DNA from: Kocuria sp. TGY1127_2 | Lineage (GTDB): Bacteria > Actinomycetota > Actinomycetes > Actinomycetales > Micrococcaceae | NCBI RefSeq assembly: GCF_013394385.1 | Contig: NZ_AP022834.1 | Coordinates: 372,001 to 436,000 of the forward strand | Reading direction: 5' to 3' | Length of the DNA stretch: 64,000 nucleotides | Translations under genes and position numbers: made by a program | Notes under the pieces: generated by a model | Databases searched by the model: none | What the model saw: only the letters and a program-made list of their open reading frames with translations | Told to the model about the DNA's origin: nothing | In this document: positions 26,261 through 35,255 of the stretch, in pieces | How the letters are laid out: each line of letters opens with the position of its first letter | Position numbering within the stretch: position 1 is the first letter of the stretch

Positions 26261-26860
26261 TCAACTGTCGATGACGTAAACCGCACGCGTGCCCGGCTCG
26301 AGTGCCTCGAAACTGTGTTCGACGTCGCCCGCGAACGTCAGGAAGTCACCCGGATTGAGCACGGCTTCCTCTCCGTCGCAAACCGCCCGTGCCCTTCCTG
26401 CTGCCAGCACGATATGTTCGACGGTTCCCGTGGGGTGGGGGCTGGATTCCCGGGCCCGGCCGGGTTCGGCGCTGATGAGGTAGACATCGCGCCTCACTCC
26501 CACTTGGCCTGCGGAAAGAAGCGCGGCCGAATAGCTCGCATTCGAGGAGGGGAGTTGAGGCAGATTCTGGAGTCTCACGAGGGAGATGCGGCCGCGGGGA
26601 GGGTCGAGCAGTTGTGCCAGCTGCACCCCGTACGAGGTGGCCAGCGCCCACATGGTTTCGACGCTGGGGTTCCCCGATCCGGCCTCTAGCTGAGAGAGCG
26701 TCGACTTGCTGACGCCGGCCCGCTTGGCCGCCTCGCTCAGGCTGAGACCGTGCCTGGCTCTCTCTCGTTGGAGTGCCTGCGCCATGCGCAGTTTTTGCGC
26801 ATCCGGTTCCTCGGGCCCATCGGTGTCGCGTGAGTCGGGGAGTTCGACGTCGAAGTTCAT
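26261..26860 (-). CDS. XRE family regulator with C-terminal cupin domain
   Basis: A 199-residue transcription factor. The helix-turn-helix is at about residues 30-75 (HGLSLSEAAKRAGVSKSTLSQLEAGSG...). A cupin sensor domain fills the C-terminal half (GTVEHIVLAAGRARAVCDGEEAVLNPGDFLTF). Such proteins sense a small metabolite and control adjacent catabolic or export genes. The gene is divergent from azlCD, so a branched-chain amino acid or related ligand is plausible. I take the ATG at 26860; the upstream TTG at 26908 would place coding sequence over the operator. An AT-rich TATATT lies just upstream of the ATG. Confidence 0.88.
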   Translation of the reverse strand: MNFDVELPDSRDTDGPEEPDAQKLRMAQALQRERARHGLSLSEAAKRAGVSKSTLSQLEAGSGNPSVETMWALATSYGVQLAQLLDPPRGRISLVRLQNLPQLPSSNASYSAALLSAGQVGVRRDVYLISAEPGRARESSPHPTGTVEHIVLAAGRARAVCDGEEAVLNPGDFLTFAGDVEHSFEALEPGTRAVYVIDS

Positions 26861-26876
26861 ATCATCAATATATTGG

Positions 26877-26900
26877 ACGTTCGTATTTCTTGACGAACGT
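26877..26900. promoter_or_regulatory. Operator-like inverted repeat between XRE-cupin and azlC
   Basis: ACGTTCGT (26877-26884) and ACGAACGT (26893-26900) form a perfect 8-bp inverted repeat with an 8-bp spacer. A TTGACG -35 candidate (26890-26895) overlaps the right arm, and CATAAT precedes the azlC ATG by 4 bases. Probable binding site of the XRE-cupin regulator. Confidence 0.6.
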
Positions 26901-26926
26901 TTAGGCAAGGATGCACCATAATAACC

Positions 26927-27667
26927 ATGCGTTCGATTTATAGAACGGTCTCGCGGTTATTCTCTGATACCGTGGCGCCGACCCAGCGTCGCAATGCGAT
27001 GGCGATCTTCCTGACCCTCGGTGCGGTGGGGCTTTCCTACGGTGCGCTGTCGCAATCCTCGGGATTCGCGATCTGGCAAACCGTTCTCTTGGCGGCTTTG
27101 GCAACCAGTGGCGCGGCGGAGCTGACTTTCGTCGGCGTGATCGCTGCGGGAGGAGCCCCGATCTTCGCGGTATTGGGAGGGCTTTTGGTCAACTCCCGCA
27201 ATTTCGCATTCGGTCTCAGCGCGGGGGAGTATGTGCCCCGAGGTTGGCGCCGACTCCTGGCATCTCACATGGTCAACGACGAAACCGTCGCCTTTGCCCG
27301 ATCGGTGAGGGGCCGTCAAGCCCGTTGGCAGCATTTCGTCGTCATGGCCATACTTCTGTTTCCCGCATGGGTAGGCGGCGCCGCACTCGGCCAATTGCTC
27401 GGTTCCGTGGTCGACGCCGATGCCCTCGGCCTGGACGCTGCCTTTCCCATCATTCTGTTCTGCCTCGTGGTTCAGGACCTCAAGAATCCGCTTGTCGCAA
27501 TCATCGCTGGCGGAGGAGCGATACTCGCGATCTCGGCTACTCCTGTGTTGCCCCTGGGGCTCGGAGCCGTCGCGTCGCTCGTGATCCTGATTCCGGCGGC
27601 CGGATTCATCTGGGCCAAAGGCCACATCCGCCCATCTCGCACGAGTGCCGAAGGAGGCGAAGTATGA
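26927..27667 (+). CDS. azlC: AzlC family branched-chain amino acid exporter, large subunit
   Basis: The larger component of the AzlCD/YgaZH exporter, a membrane protein of 246 aa with about seven hydrophobic segments. It has the family sequence region ATSGAAELTFVGVIAAGGAPIFAVL followed by LLVNSRNFAFGLS and SHMVNDETVAFA. AzlCD-type pairs export branched-chain amino acids or analogues. CATAAT is four bases from the ATG with no Shine-Dalgarno, so the transcript may be leaderless. Its stop overlaps the azlD start. Confidence 0.9.
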   Translation: MRSIYRTVSRLFSDTVAPTQRRNAMAIFLTLGAVGLSYGALSQSSGFAIWQTVLLAALATSGAAELTFVGVIAAGGAPIFAVLGGLLVNSRNFAFGLSAGEYVPRGWRRLLASHMVNDETVAFARSVRGRQARWQHFVVMAILLFPAWVGGAALGQLLGSVVDADALGLDAAFPIILFCLVVQDLKNPLVAIIAGGGAILAISATPVLPLGLGAVASLVILIPAAGFIWAKGHIRPSRTSAEGGEV

Positions 27668-28002
27668 GCACCCTTCCCTTTGTGATCGCCTTGGCCGGTC
27701 TGGTCATCGGAACCTACATCCTGCGCTATGTGGGCGTGAGAATCGGTTCGATGTCCGGAACGGAGGAGGACACCGAAGAACCCACGCCCGCTCGCCTCTG
27801 GATGGACCGGGCCACCGTGGTCCTGATCTGCGCAGTCGCCGCGACCACCATGGTCTTCGAGGGGCAGGACGTCGCCGGGCCGGCGCGCATCATCGGGACT
27901 TCGGCCGGGATCATCGCCGCAATCGTCAAAGTTCCCCTTCTCATCTGCGTGATCCTCGGGATGGCTACCTGCGCGGCCCTTCGCCTGTTTGGCGTCGCGT
28001 AA
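27664..28002 (+). CDS. azlD: AzlD domain protein, exporter small subunit
   Basis: A 112-residue membrane protein with about four hydrophobic segments, partner of AzlC in branched-chain amino acid export. The conserved motif GTYILRYVGVRIGS near the N-terminus is typical. It starts with an ATG overlapping the azlC stop (ATGA). Its last 38 bases lie opposite the 3' end of the acetyl-CoA synthetase gene on the other strand. Confidence 0.88.
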   Translation: MSTLPFVIALAGLVIGTYILRYVGVRIGSMSGTEEDTEEPTPARLWMDRATVVLICAVAATTMVFEGQDVAGPARIIGTSAGIIAAIVKVPLLICVILGMATCAALRLFGVA

Positions 28003-30136
28003 GCACCTCGGCGATGTGGTCCAACGCTTCCTCATTCTGAAGCGAAGACCGATCTCCCAATTTCCGCCCCTGGTACAGCTCCCCGAGAAGGCGCCGGGTG
28101 ATCTTGCCCGACCTGGTCTTGGGGATGTCCTTGACCACGATGACGTCCTTCGGCTTGGCGATGGGGCCGATCTCCCGGGTCACATGGTCCCTCAGGGCCT
28201 CCCGGAGCTCACTCTCATTCGGGGGCCGATCGCCGGCGACGGTCACGAATGCGATGGCGGCGTGCCCCGTGAGCTCGTCCTCGACGGGGCAGACACCTGC
28301 TTCGACGACGGCTTCGTGGGTCACCAGAGCCGACTCGATCTCGATGGTCGAGAGTCTGTGCCCGGAGATGTTGATGACGTCGTCGATCCGGCCGAGGATG
28401 TAGGTGTCGCCTTCGTCGTCGACCTTGGCGCCGTCCCCGGCGAGGAACCAACCGCGGTCGCCGTAGTGTTTCCAGTACGAATCCAAGTACCGCTGAGGGT
28501 TGCCCCACACGGTGCGCGCCATCGAGGGACCGATTTTGTCCACCACGATGAATCCCTGAGTCGACGGCTCGATGTCCTGTCCGGACTCGTCCACAACCCG
28601 CGTCGAAATCCCCGGAACCGCCCGGGTTGCGCAACCTGGTTTGACCCGCGTGTGCGGTGCATCGTCCGAGAACGAACCGGCAGGTGCGAACTGCGGATCG
28701 TGAGGTCTCGGAGAACACACGGTCGCGCCGGTCTCGGACTGCCACCATGTATCGATGAACGGAACCTCACCGGCGCCCACGTTGTCGCGCAGCCATCGCC
28801 AGGCTTCCGGATTGATGGACTCACCGACTGATCCCAGAAGCCGCACGGACGCGAGGTTATAGCTCGCGGGAAGGCCCTGCGGAAAAGCGCCCATCAAGGA
28901 ACGGATGAGGGTCGGGGCGGTGTAGTAATTCGTGACGCCGTATCGTTCGATGATTTCGAAGTGGCGACCGAAATGCGGGGTATTGGGCGTCCCCTCGTAG
29001 ATCACCTCGGATACCCCGTTGAGGAGCGGACCATAGATCTCGTAAGTGTGGGCCGTGACCCAGGCGAGATCGGCCGTGCACCAGTGAACCGTGGAATCGA
29101 CTTTGCCCGCGTCATTCTCCGCGGAAAGCTCATCCGGACGGACTTCTCCGTCCTCGTCCAGAGTTTCGGGGAGGAGATCGAATAACAGGGCATGAGTGTA
29201 TGCCGTCTGGGTGAGGTAGCCGCCCGTCGTGTGGACAAGTCCCTTCGGGCGGCCGGTTGTTCCGGAGGTGTAGATGATGAACAGAGGGGTTTCGGCATCG
29301 AAGAATTCCGGCTCGTGCACATCGGATGCGCTCTCGATGAGGTCGTGCCACCACACATCGCGTCCCGTCGTCCACGGCACAGCTTGCTCGTCCTTGGAAC
29401 GGAAGCCTTTGTCGGACGGGGAGAGCGGAACACCCGCGGGCGTCTTGCGGCCAGGACGCGAGGTCCGACGGACCACCACGACGTGTTCGATGGAGTTGTC
29501 TCCCGCGCAGGCCTCGTCGGCGTTCTGCTTCACGGGAACGACCTTGCCCCTTCGGTTCTGACCGTCCGTGGTCACCAGAACCTTGGCACCGGTGTCTTCG
29601 ACACGGAATTTGAGTGCTTCGGCGGAGAAGCCGCCGAATACGAGCGAATGCACGGCCCCGATCCGAGCACAGGCGAGTGTGATGATGACGGTCTCCGGAA
29701 TGACCGGAAGATAGATCACAACGCGATCGCCTTTCTCGACTCCGAGATCGAGCAGAGCATTCGCGGCACGGGAGACTTCCGTCTGCAACCGAGCGTAGGT
29801 GTAGACCTCCCGGTCCCCGGGCTCGCCCTCGAAGTACAGGGCAATGTGCTGGCCGCGTCCCGCCTCGACGTGCCGGTCTACGCAGTTATAGGCCGCGTTC
29901 AGTCTGCCGCCTTCGAACCAGGCGATCTCGGGCACGCTGAACTCCGGTGCTCCGTCCTGGTCAGTGCCTATGGGCCGCGGCTTCTCGAACCGGTGTGCGG
30001 TGTGCCAGGGTTCGGCCCAGGACAGGCGCCCTGCCTGTTTTTCCCAGAAATCAACGCGGGCGGCGTCGGAGATCGTGGCGGGATTCGGAGTCGGATTGTG
30101 GGGGTCCGAGAAGACAAAATTTGTCGGAAGAGTCAT
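27965..30136 (-). CDS. acs: Acetyl-CoA synthetase (acetate-CoA ligase)
   Basis: Activates acetate to acetyl-CoA via acetyl-AMP. The AMP-binding P-loop is YTSGTTGRPKGLVHT, the hinge/adenylate motif is LGRIDDVINISGHRLST, and the catalytic lysine lies in KTRSGKITRR at the C-terminus, the residue acetylated in regulated family members. At 723 aa it is longer than the usual ~650, with additional sequence in the middle (around RRTSRPGRKTPAGVPLSPSD). I use the ATG at 30136 (MTLPTNFVFS) rather than an in-frame start 23 codons upstream. It probably also handles propionate; acetate is the best guess. Confidence 0.92.
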   Translation of the reverse strand: MTLPTNFVFSDPHNPTPNPATISDAARVDFWEKQAGRLSWAEPWHTAHRFEKPRPIGTDQDGAPEFSVPEIAWFEGGRLNAAYNCVDRHVEAGRGQHIALYFEGEPGDREVYTYARLQTEVSRAANALLDLGVEKGDRVVIYLPVIPETVIITLACARIGAVHSLVFGGFSAEALKFRVEDTGAKVLVTTDGQNRRGKVVPVKQNADEACAGDNSIEHVVVVRRTSRPGRKTPAGVPLSPSDKGFRSKDEQAVPWTTGRDVWWHDLIESASDVHEPEFFDAETPLFIIYTSGTTGRPKGLVHTTGGYLTQTAYTHALLFDLLPETLDEDGEVRPDELSAENDAGKVDSTVHWCTADLAWVTAHTYEIYGPLLNGVSEVIYEGTPNTPHFGRHFEIIERYGVTNYYTAPTLIRSLMGAFPQGLPASYNLASVRLLGSVGESINPEAWRWLRDNVGAGEVPFIDTWWQSETGATVCSPRPHDPQFAPAGSFSDDAPHTRVKPGCATRAVPGISTRVVDESGQDIEPSTQGFIVVDKIGPSMARTVWGNPQRYLDSYWKHYGDRGWFLAGDGAKVDDEGDTYILGRIDDVINISGHRLSTIEIESALVTHEAVVEAGVCPVEDELTGHAAIAFVTVAGDRPPNESELREALRDHVTREIGPIAKPKDVIVVKDIPKTRSGKITRRLLGELYQGRKLGDRSSLQNEEALDHIAEVLTRRQTGEGPRR

Positions 30137-30162
30137 GATCGTTCCTATCCGTTGCGGATCCT

Positions 30163-30948
30163 TTACGCGTCTGCCGGGGCGGTGCCCCATCGGCGTTGGG
30201 TCCATCGTTCAAAGATTCCTACCAGGGCGTCGGTGATTTTGCCCAGTATTGCCAAGAGAATGATCGCCAGAATCAGGCGGTCGGTTCGGCCGTTGCTCTG
30301 CGAATCGGTCAGCAGGAAGCCCAGGCCCATCGAAGCTCCTACGAGTTCTGCAGCCACCAGGAAAAGCCATGCCTGGGCCAGGGCGAGTCGGAGACCGGAG
30401 ACCACGGACGGCATGACCGCCGGAAGCTGAACCGTTGTGAAAAGTCGTAGGCCAGTGATCCCGAATGAGCGGGCGGCCTCGATCAGCTGGCGGTCGACGT
30501 GTTTCAGCGAACCGGCGACTGTGGTGTAGACGGGAAAGAACGCGCCGATCGCGACGAGAATGACCTTTGAGTTCTCGCCCACGCCGACCCAGAGCAGCAT
30601 CAAGGGGACCCAGGCAAGAGACGGCACGGCTCGCACCGCTCCCACGGTCGGACCGGCCAAGACGTTCGTCCAGTGTGAGAGACCGATCAACGCACCAATC
30701 ACCAGCCCGAGGGCGCTTCCGATGAGGAACCCCAGGATTACCCGTTGCGTCGAGATCCCCACGTGTTGCCACAGCTCGTGGCGCTGAACCAACTCGACCC
30801 CGGCATCGACCACGGCCGATGGCGTCGGAAGCTGAATCGGTGAGAAAACACCGGTCGAGGAGAGTAGATGCCACACCAGCAACATGATCAACGGCAGGAC
30901 CAAGCCCAGGGCGCCTACGGCCCAACGATTTCTCGGAAGGAATTTCAT
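30163..30948 (-). CDS. ABC transporter permease, SsuC/TauC type
   Basis: The membrane component (261 aa, about six TM segments) of a nitrate/sulfonate/taurine-type ABC importer. The EAA loop that contacts the ATPase is seen in EAARSFGITGLRLFTTVQLPAVM. It is the last gene of the ATPase-binding protein-permease operon, with only three bases between the binding-protein stop and its start. The riboswitch at the head of the operon points to a sulfur-containing substrate. Confidence 0.9.
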   Translation of the reverse strand: MKFLPRNRWAVGALGLVLPLIMLLVWHLLSSTGVFSPIQLPTPSAVVDAGVELVQRHELWQHVGISTQRVILGFLIGSALGLVIGALIGLSHWTNVLAGPTVGAVRAVPSLAWVPLMLLWVGVGENSKVILVAIGAFFPVYTTVAGSLKHVDRQLIEAARSFGITGLRLFTTVQLPAVMPSVVSGLRLALAQAWLFLVAAELVGASMGLGFLLTDSQSNGRTDRLILAIILLAILGKITDALVGIFERWTQRRWGTAPADA

Positions 30949-30951
30949 GCT

Positions 30952-31995
30952 CTACTTCCCCTCAATCCGTGTGGCCGCGCAACGCGCATCCGCTGCCTCG
31001 GCGTAGTGCTTGTCGATGATGTTGGCCACGGCGTCGTCGACGTCCTTGCGGTCCGAGACGTCTCCGGAATCCACGAGGATGGGTGCAACATTCCGGAGTA
31101 CTTTGAGCTGAGCTTCGCCCGGCACAGGATCGATGTCCAAATGCGTGCGTTGCCAGACTCTCTCAGCGACCCCACCGGAAACTGCTGCTTCTTCGGCGAA
31201 TAATCGTGTTGCCTCGCTCGGATTCTTCAGTGCCCACTCTCTGGCGTACGCATAAACGTCGACGACGAGCTGGGCACCCTCCGGATTCTGTTGCAGGAAC
31301 TCTTCCCGGGCGTTGAGGAAGCCCCACGTGTTGAACTCCAGGTTCCGGTAGAACAAGACGTCACCGCCTTCGTCTTCTGCGGTCGCCATGATCGGGTCGA
31401 GCCCTGACCACGCATCGACTTGATGGGTATCGAGCGCGGCCCGACCGTCGGCATGCTGCAAGTTCACGATCGTGACGTCATCCGTGCTCATGCCGGCAGC
31501 TTTGAGGGCCTGAACCAACAGAAAATAGGGGTCCGTCCCCAGCGTCGCCGCGACGGACCGGCCTGCCAGATCCTCAACCCGTCGAATCGGCGATTCCGGC
31601 GTGCGCACGAGCGCCGACCATTCCGGTTGTGAGAAGAGATCAATGGTTTTGAGCGGAGCCCCGTTCGCTCGCGCCAGAAGAGCGGCCGATCCCGCCGTCG
31701 ACCCCACGTCTATAGCTGCACCGATGAGGTTCTGATTGGCTTTGTTCGAACCTGCCGACTTGAGCCACGTGACCGATTGCCCCAGATTGGCCGCGGCTTT
31801 CTCGAGCCATTCCTTCCTGCGAATAATCAGGGACAACGGATTGTACGTCGCGTAATCGAGGGTAATGCTGCTGGTCGCGTCCGCGTTGATGACGCCGCGT
31901 CCGGCGCCTTCGCCGGACATGCACCCCGTCAGGGCGAATGCCACGACTCCGAGGCCGGTGGCCCGCACCGCGTCTCGGCGGGAAAAGTTGATCAT
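30952..31995 (-). CDS. ABC transporter substrate-binding lipoprotein, SsuA-like
   Basis: The extracellular binding component (347 aa) of the importer. The N-terminus has a twin-arginine-like SRRDAVRATG followed by a hydrophobic stretch and the lipobox LTGC, suggesting Tat export and lipid anchoring. The fold signature of the NMT1/SsuA group is visible (IDVGSTAGSAALLARANGAPLKTIDL and GRSVAATLGTDPYFLLVQAL). It should capture an aliphatic sulfonate or another organosulfur compound; the exact ligand is not visible. The ATG at 31995 gives a proper signal peptide; an upstream start at 32097 would not. Confidence 0.88.
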   Translation of the reverse strand: MINFSRRDAVRATGLGVVAFALTGCMSGEGAGRGVINADATSSITLDYATYNPLSLIIRRKEWLEKAAANLGQSVTWLKSAGSNKANQNLIGAAIDVGSTAGSAALLARANGAPLKTIDLFSQPEWSALVRTPESPIRRVEDLAGRSVAATLGTDPYFLLVQALKAAGMSTDDVTIVNLQHADGRAALDTHQVDAWSGLDPIMATAEDEGGDVLFYRNLEFNTWGFLNAREEFLQQNPEGAQLVVDVYAYAREWALKNPSEATRLFAEEAAVSGGVAERVWQRTHLDIDPVPGEAQLKVLRNVAPILVDSGDVSDRKDVDDAVANIIDKHYAEAADARCAATRIEGK

Positions 31996-32074
31996 GAGGT
32001 TGGGGTCCTTGCGAGGAAGTCGAGGAGGGGATGAACGAGGAAACCATGGGCGCGGGCCGCGTTGGCGCAGCGGG

Positions 32075-32917
32075 TCACACTTCCTGAAACGCCTCATGCG
32101 CGGTGGTGTCCACGCCCAGCAGACCCAAGAGGTGGCCGCGCATTCGGACTAGTTGCGCGTCCTCCCGGGAACGAGGACGCGGCAAACCGACCTCAACGCT
32201 TTCGACAATCCCCGCCGGTACTCCCGGTGCCGTGCGGCCGAGTACGACGACGCGGTCGGATAGGTACAGGGCCTCGTCCACATCGTGGGTTATGAGGAGA
32301 ACCGTTGTGGGGTCCTGACCATGAACATCCAGCAACAGATCCTGCATTTTCAGGCGAGTCAAGGCATCCAGGGCCCCGAAGGGCTCATCGAGGAGGAGAA
32401 CCCTGGGGTTGCGTGCCAGTGCCCTGGCCAAGGACGCGCGTTGCGCCATGCCCCCGGAGACTTCCCCGGGGCGATGGCTCGCGTGCTCTCCCAGACCCAC
32501 AAGGTCGATCAGCTCGGCGACTCGTCTGCGTCCGCCGTTCTTGCTCGCATTCTTCGGCAATCCGAGAGCAACGTTGTCCGTGACGGAACGCCACGGTAGC
32601 AGCCGTGGTTCCTGGAATCCCACGGCGCACCGGGAATCGATGTTGCGCACTGGCGTTCCGTCAATCGTGACGGATCCTGCGCTCGCGGCGTCGAGTCCGG
32701 CCGCTGCACGCAGAAGAGTCGACTTCCCACAGCCCGAAGGGCCGACGACCGCGACGATTTCCCCCGGTTCCGCGGTGAAGTTCACGTCACGGAGAACTTC
32801 GGACCCGGCAGCGCCGCGCCTGGATCCCGGGAATGACTTTCCGACGCCGTGGAACCGAACCGAAGCCGCTTTCGTCCCGGCTTCCTGCGCGCGTTCCGTC
32901 GAGTGCGCCGAGGTCAC
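32075..32917 (-). CDS. ABC transporter ATP-binding protein, SsuB/TauB type
   Basis: The ATPase of the importer (280 aa). The Walker A motif is GPSGCGKST, the Q-loop is VGFQEPRLLPW, the signature is VSGGMAQRASLARA, the Walker B motif is VLLLDEPFGALD and the H-loop is LLITHDVDEAL. The PWRSVTDNVALGL region after the Q-loop is characteristic of the nitrate/sulfonate/taurine class. I place the start at the GTG at 32917, nine bases after GGAG; a TTG at 32923 is too close to that site. It is the first gene after a SAM riboswitch. Confidence 0.9.
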   Translation of the reverse strand: MTSAHSTERAQEAGTKAASVRFHGVGKSFPGSRRGAAGSEVLRDVNFTAEPGEIVAVVGPSGCGKSTLLRAAAGLDAASAGSVTIDGTPVRNIDSRCAVGFQEPRLLPWRSVTDNVALGLPKNASKNGGRRRVAELIDLVGLGEHASHRPGEVSGGMAQRASLARALARNPRVLLLDEPFGALDALTRLKMQDLLLDVHGQDPTTVLLITHDVDEALYLSDRVVVLGRTAPGVPAGIVESVEVGLPRPRSREDAQLVRMRGHLLGLLGVDTTAHEAFQEV

Positions 32918-32926
32918 AATCAATCA

Positions 32927-33060
32927 CTCCATCGAATCCTGGCGTTAGCACCGTGCTCGTCCGCGGAGGATCTCTCCGCCTGCGGGCAGAGCGAAAGATC
33001 ACCGTGGAGATGGGTTGCTGCGACGTCATCGAGCCAGGTCTCTCAGTCGCTCTGGATGGT
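32927..33060 (-). promoter_or_regulatory. SAM riboswitch (SAM-I / SAM-I-IV variant type) before ssuB-like gene
   Basis: Read on the minus strand from 33060, the conserved SAM-I core is present. P1 starts with CCATC and is followed by CAGAG. The P2 arm GCGAC pairs with GTCGC around TGAGAGACCTGGCTCGATGA, then come GCAGCAACC, a variable P3 arm, and GGTGCTAACGCC. P1 closes with GATGG (32929-32933). There is little room for a P4 helix, as in the SAM-I-IV variant family. The ribosome site GGAG (32927-32930) overlaps the 3' arm of P1, so S-adenosylmethionine binding would hide it and lower translation of the transporter when sulfur is plentiful. Confidence 0.88.
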
Positions 33061-33210
33061 TTTCCCCTCCAGTTAATCCCGTGTGCTGCAAGGGCTCCAA
33101 CTCGCGAGGGACTATTGCGGGAGATGAACTGCGGACCGTCAAAGTCCGTAACCCTGGCGCACGATGCGAATGGAGTGGAATTGACGCATGTCACACCGGA
33201 TGCGATATTA

Positions 33211-33225
33211 GTGAACGAATGGTCA
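33211..33225. promoter_or_regulatory. Weak PaaR operator copy upstream of the thiolase
   Basis: The minus-strand read GACCATTCGTTCAC resembles the stronger copies elsewhere (GACCGAACGTTCGGT). It lies 33 bases before the thiolase ATG, where a TetR repressor could block the first paa block. Confidence 0.5.
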
Positions 33226-33257
33226 GTAATTCTAAGTCTGTCCCACCAGGAGTTCTT

Positions 33258-34481
33258 ATGCCCGAAATGCCCGCAGCCTTCCTCGTCGGTGGAGCCCGCA
33301 CTCCGGTGGGTCGATACGGCGGTTCCCTCTCCTCGGTTCGCCCGGACGATCTCGCGGCACTGTGCATCAGCACCGTCGTCGAGGAAGCGGGAATCGACCC
33401 GGCCGACGTCGATGAAGTCATCCTGGGCAACGCCAACGGGGCGGGTGAGGAGAACCGGAATGTGGCCCGTTTGGCCTGGTTGCTGGCCGGTTACCCGGAC
33501 TCGGTGCCGGGGATGACGGTGAATCGGCTATGCGCCTCGGGGATGTCCGCGATCACGATCGCCTCCCAAATGATCAAGGCTGGTGCCGCGGAGATCGTGG
33601 TCGCCGGCGGCGTTGAATCGATGTCTCGCGCGCCCTGGGTCATGGAAAAGCCGACCAAACCTTTCTCCAAGCCCGGTGAGGTCTTCGATACTTCAATCGG
33701 CTGGCGGTTCGTGAATTCGAAATTTGTGGACGGTCCTTTGTCCCGCAACGGCAAGGCAACGTATTCGATGCCGGAGACCGCCGAGGAGGTTGCTCGCGTG
33801 GACGGAATCACGCGCGAGGAAGCAGACGAATTCGCGGCGCGCTCCCAGGAGAAGTCCAACGCGGCGATCCGGGCGGGCAGGTTCGCGGACGAAATCGTGC
33901 CCGTCAAAGTTACCGGTCGTAAGGGCGAGGTGAGTCTGGTCGAGACCGACGAGGGCCCGCGCCCGGGTACCACTACCGAGGTTCTGGCCAAGCTGAAGCC
34001 GGTCGTCAAAGGCGGATCCGTGGTCACGGCCGGTAACTCCTCGGCCCTCAACGACGGTGCCTCGGCGATTATCGTCGCTAGCGAGAAAGCCGTGAAGAAA
34101 TACGGGTTGGAGGTCCGCGCCCGGATTGTGGATGGTGCGTCGGCCGGTGTACCTCCGGAAATCATGGGCATCGGGCCCGTCCCGGCGAGTCAGAAGGTCC
34201 TGGATCGTTCCGGCTGGGGCGTCGAGGACCTGGGCGCCATAGAAATCAATGAAGCCTTCGCGACTCAGTCGCTCGCCTCGATCCGTAGACTCGGCCTGGA
34301 TCCGGACCTCGTGAACAGGGATGGAGGAGCGATTGCGTTGGGACACCCTCTCGGTTCTTCCGGCTCCCGAATCACCATCACGCTGTTGGGCCGAATGGAG
34401 CGCGAGGGTGCTTCCAGGGGCCTCGCGACCATGTGCATCGGCGTCGGACAGGGCGCCGCTCTCCTCCTCGAAAGGGCATAG
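33258..34481 (+). CDS. paaJ: Thiolase, probable 3-oxoadipyl-CoA thiolase
   Basis: An acetyl-CoA C-acyltransferase of 407 aa. The nucleophilic cysteine is C92 in [11 protein letters not shown], the catalytic His lies in [16 protein letters not shown], and the second Cys lies in MCIGVGQG. In the phenylacetate pathway the thiolase cleaves 3-oxoadipyl-CoA to succinyl-CoA and acetyl-CoA; I assign that role from the operon and operator context. The ATG at 33258 has CCAGGAG upstream. The gene is followed within a few bases by a hydratase and a dehydrogenase. Confidence 0.87.
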   Translation: MPEMPAAFLVGGARTPVGRYGGSLSSVRPDDLAALCISTVVEEAGIDPADVDEVILGNANGAGEENRNVARLAWLLAGYPDSVPGMTVNRLCASGMSAITIASQMIKAGAAEIVVAGGVESMSRAPWVMEKPTKPFSKPGEVFDTSIGWRFVNSKFVDGPLSRNGKATYSMPETAEEVARVDGITREEADEFAARSQEKSNAAIRAGRFADEIVPVKVTGRKGEVSLVETDEGPRPGTTTEVLAKLKPVVKGGSVVTAGNSSALNDGASAIIVASEKAVKKYGLEVRARIVDGASAGVPPEIMGIGPVPASQKVLDRSGWGVEDLGAIEINEAFATQSLASIRRLGLDPDLVNRDGGAIALGHPLGSSGSRITITLLGRMEREGASRGLATMCIGVGQGAALLLERA

Positions 34482-34484
34482 ACC

Positions 34485-35255
34485 ATGGAATTGACCGGTG
34501 AATTCACGGCGATCGACATCCAGGAGCGCGAAGACCGACTCCACGTTCGCCTCAATAGGCCCGAGGTTCGCAACGCGATCGACGCGACCATGATCGACGA
34601 GTTGCACCGGGTCTGCGCGCACCTGGAATCCGAACCGAAAATCCTGATCCTCTCCGGAACCGAGGTGAACGGAAAAGGCATCTTCGCATCCGGTGCCGAT
34701 ATCGCCCAGTTGCGTGAACGGCGCCGGGACGATGCACTGCGTGGAATCAATTCGCGGCTCTTCGAGAGATTGGGGAGCCTTCCGATGCCCGTGATCGCGG
34801 CCCTCGACGGCTACGCCCTGGGTGGCGGTGCCGAGCTCGCCTGGGCCGCAGATTTTCGCATCGGGACACCCGAGATCAAGGTCGGCCAGCCGGAGACCGG
34901 CCTCGGCATCGTGGCAGCCGCCGGGGCCATGTGGCGGCTCAAGGAACTCGCCGGAGAACCGCTGGCCAAGGAGCTTCTGTTCGCAGGGCGCACGCTGAGT
35001 GCCGAAGAGGCCCTCAGGGCGGGCCTCATTACCGAAATTCACGAATCACAGGATCTGCTCGAAGCCGCCGACGGTCTGGCCGATCGAATCGCCAAGCAAG
35101 ATCCGCTCGCGGTCCGGATCGCCAAAGGCGTCTTCCATATGCCTCGGGAGGCGCATCCATACGTTGACGAGCTCGCCCAGGCGGTCTTGTTCGAATCTCC
35201 CGCCAAATTCGACCGTATGCAGTCTTTCTTGGACCGCAGGAAGGAGCGCAGCTAA
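34485..35255 (+). CDS. paaF: Enoyl-CoA hydratase, probable PaaF role
   Basis: A crotonase-fold protein (256 aa). The oxyanion-hole motifs are [12 protein letters not shown] and [22 protein letters not shown]. The catalytic glutamates of hydratases are consistent with the region [17 protein letters not shown]. Between a thiolase and a 3-hydroxyacyl-CoA dehydrogenase it most likely hydrates 2,3-dehydroadipyl-CoA in phenylacetate breakdown. Only three bases separate it from the thiolase stop. Confidence 0.87.
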   Translation: MELTGEFTAIDIQEREDRLHVRLNRPEVRNAIDATMIDELHRVCAHLESEPKILILSGTEVNGKGIFASGADIAQLRERRRDDALRGINSRLFERLGSLPMPVIAALDGYALGGGAELAWAADFRIGTPEIKVGQPETGLGIVAAAGAMWRLKELAGEPLAKELLFAGRTLSAEEALRAGLITEIHESQDLLEAADGLADRIAKQDPLAVRIAKGVFHMPREAHPYVDELAQAVLFESPAKFDRMQSFLDRRKERS

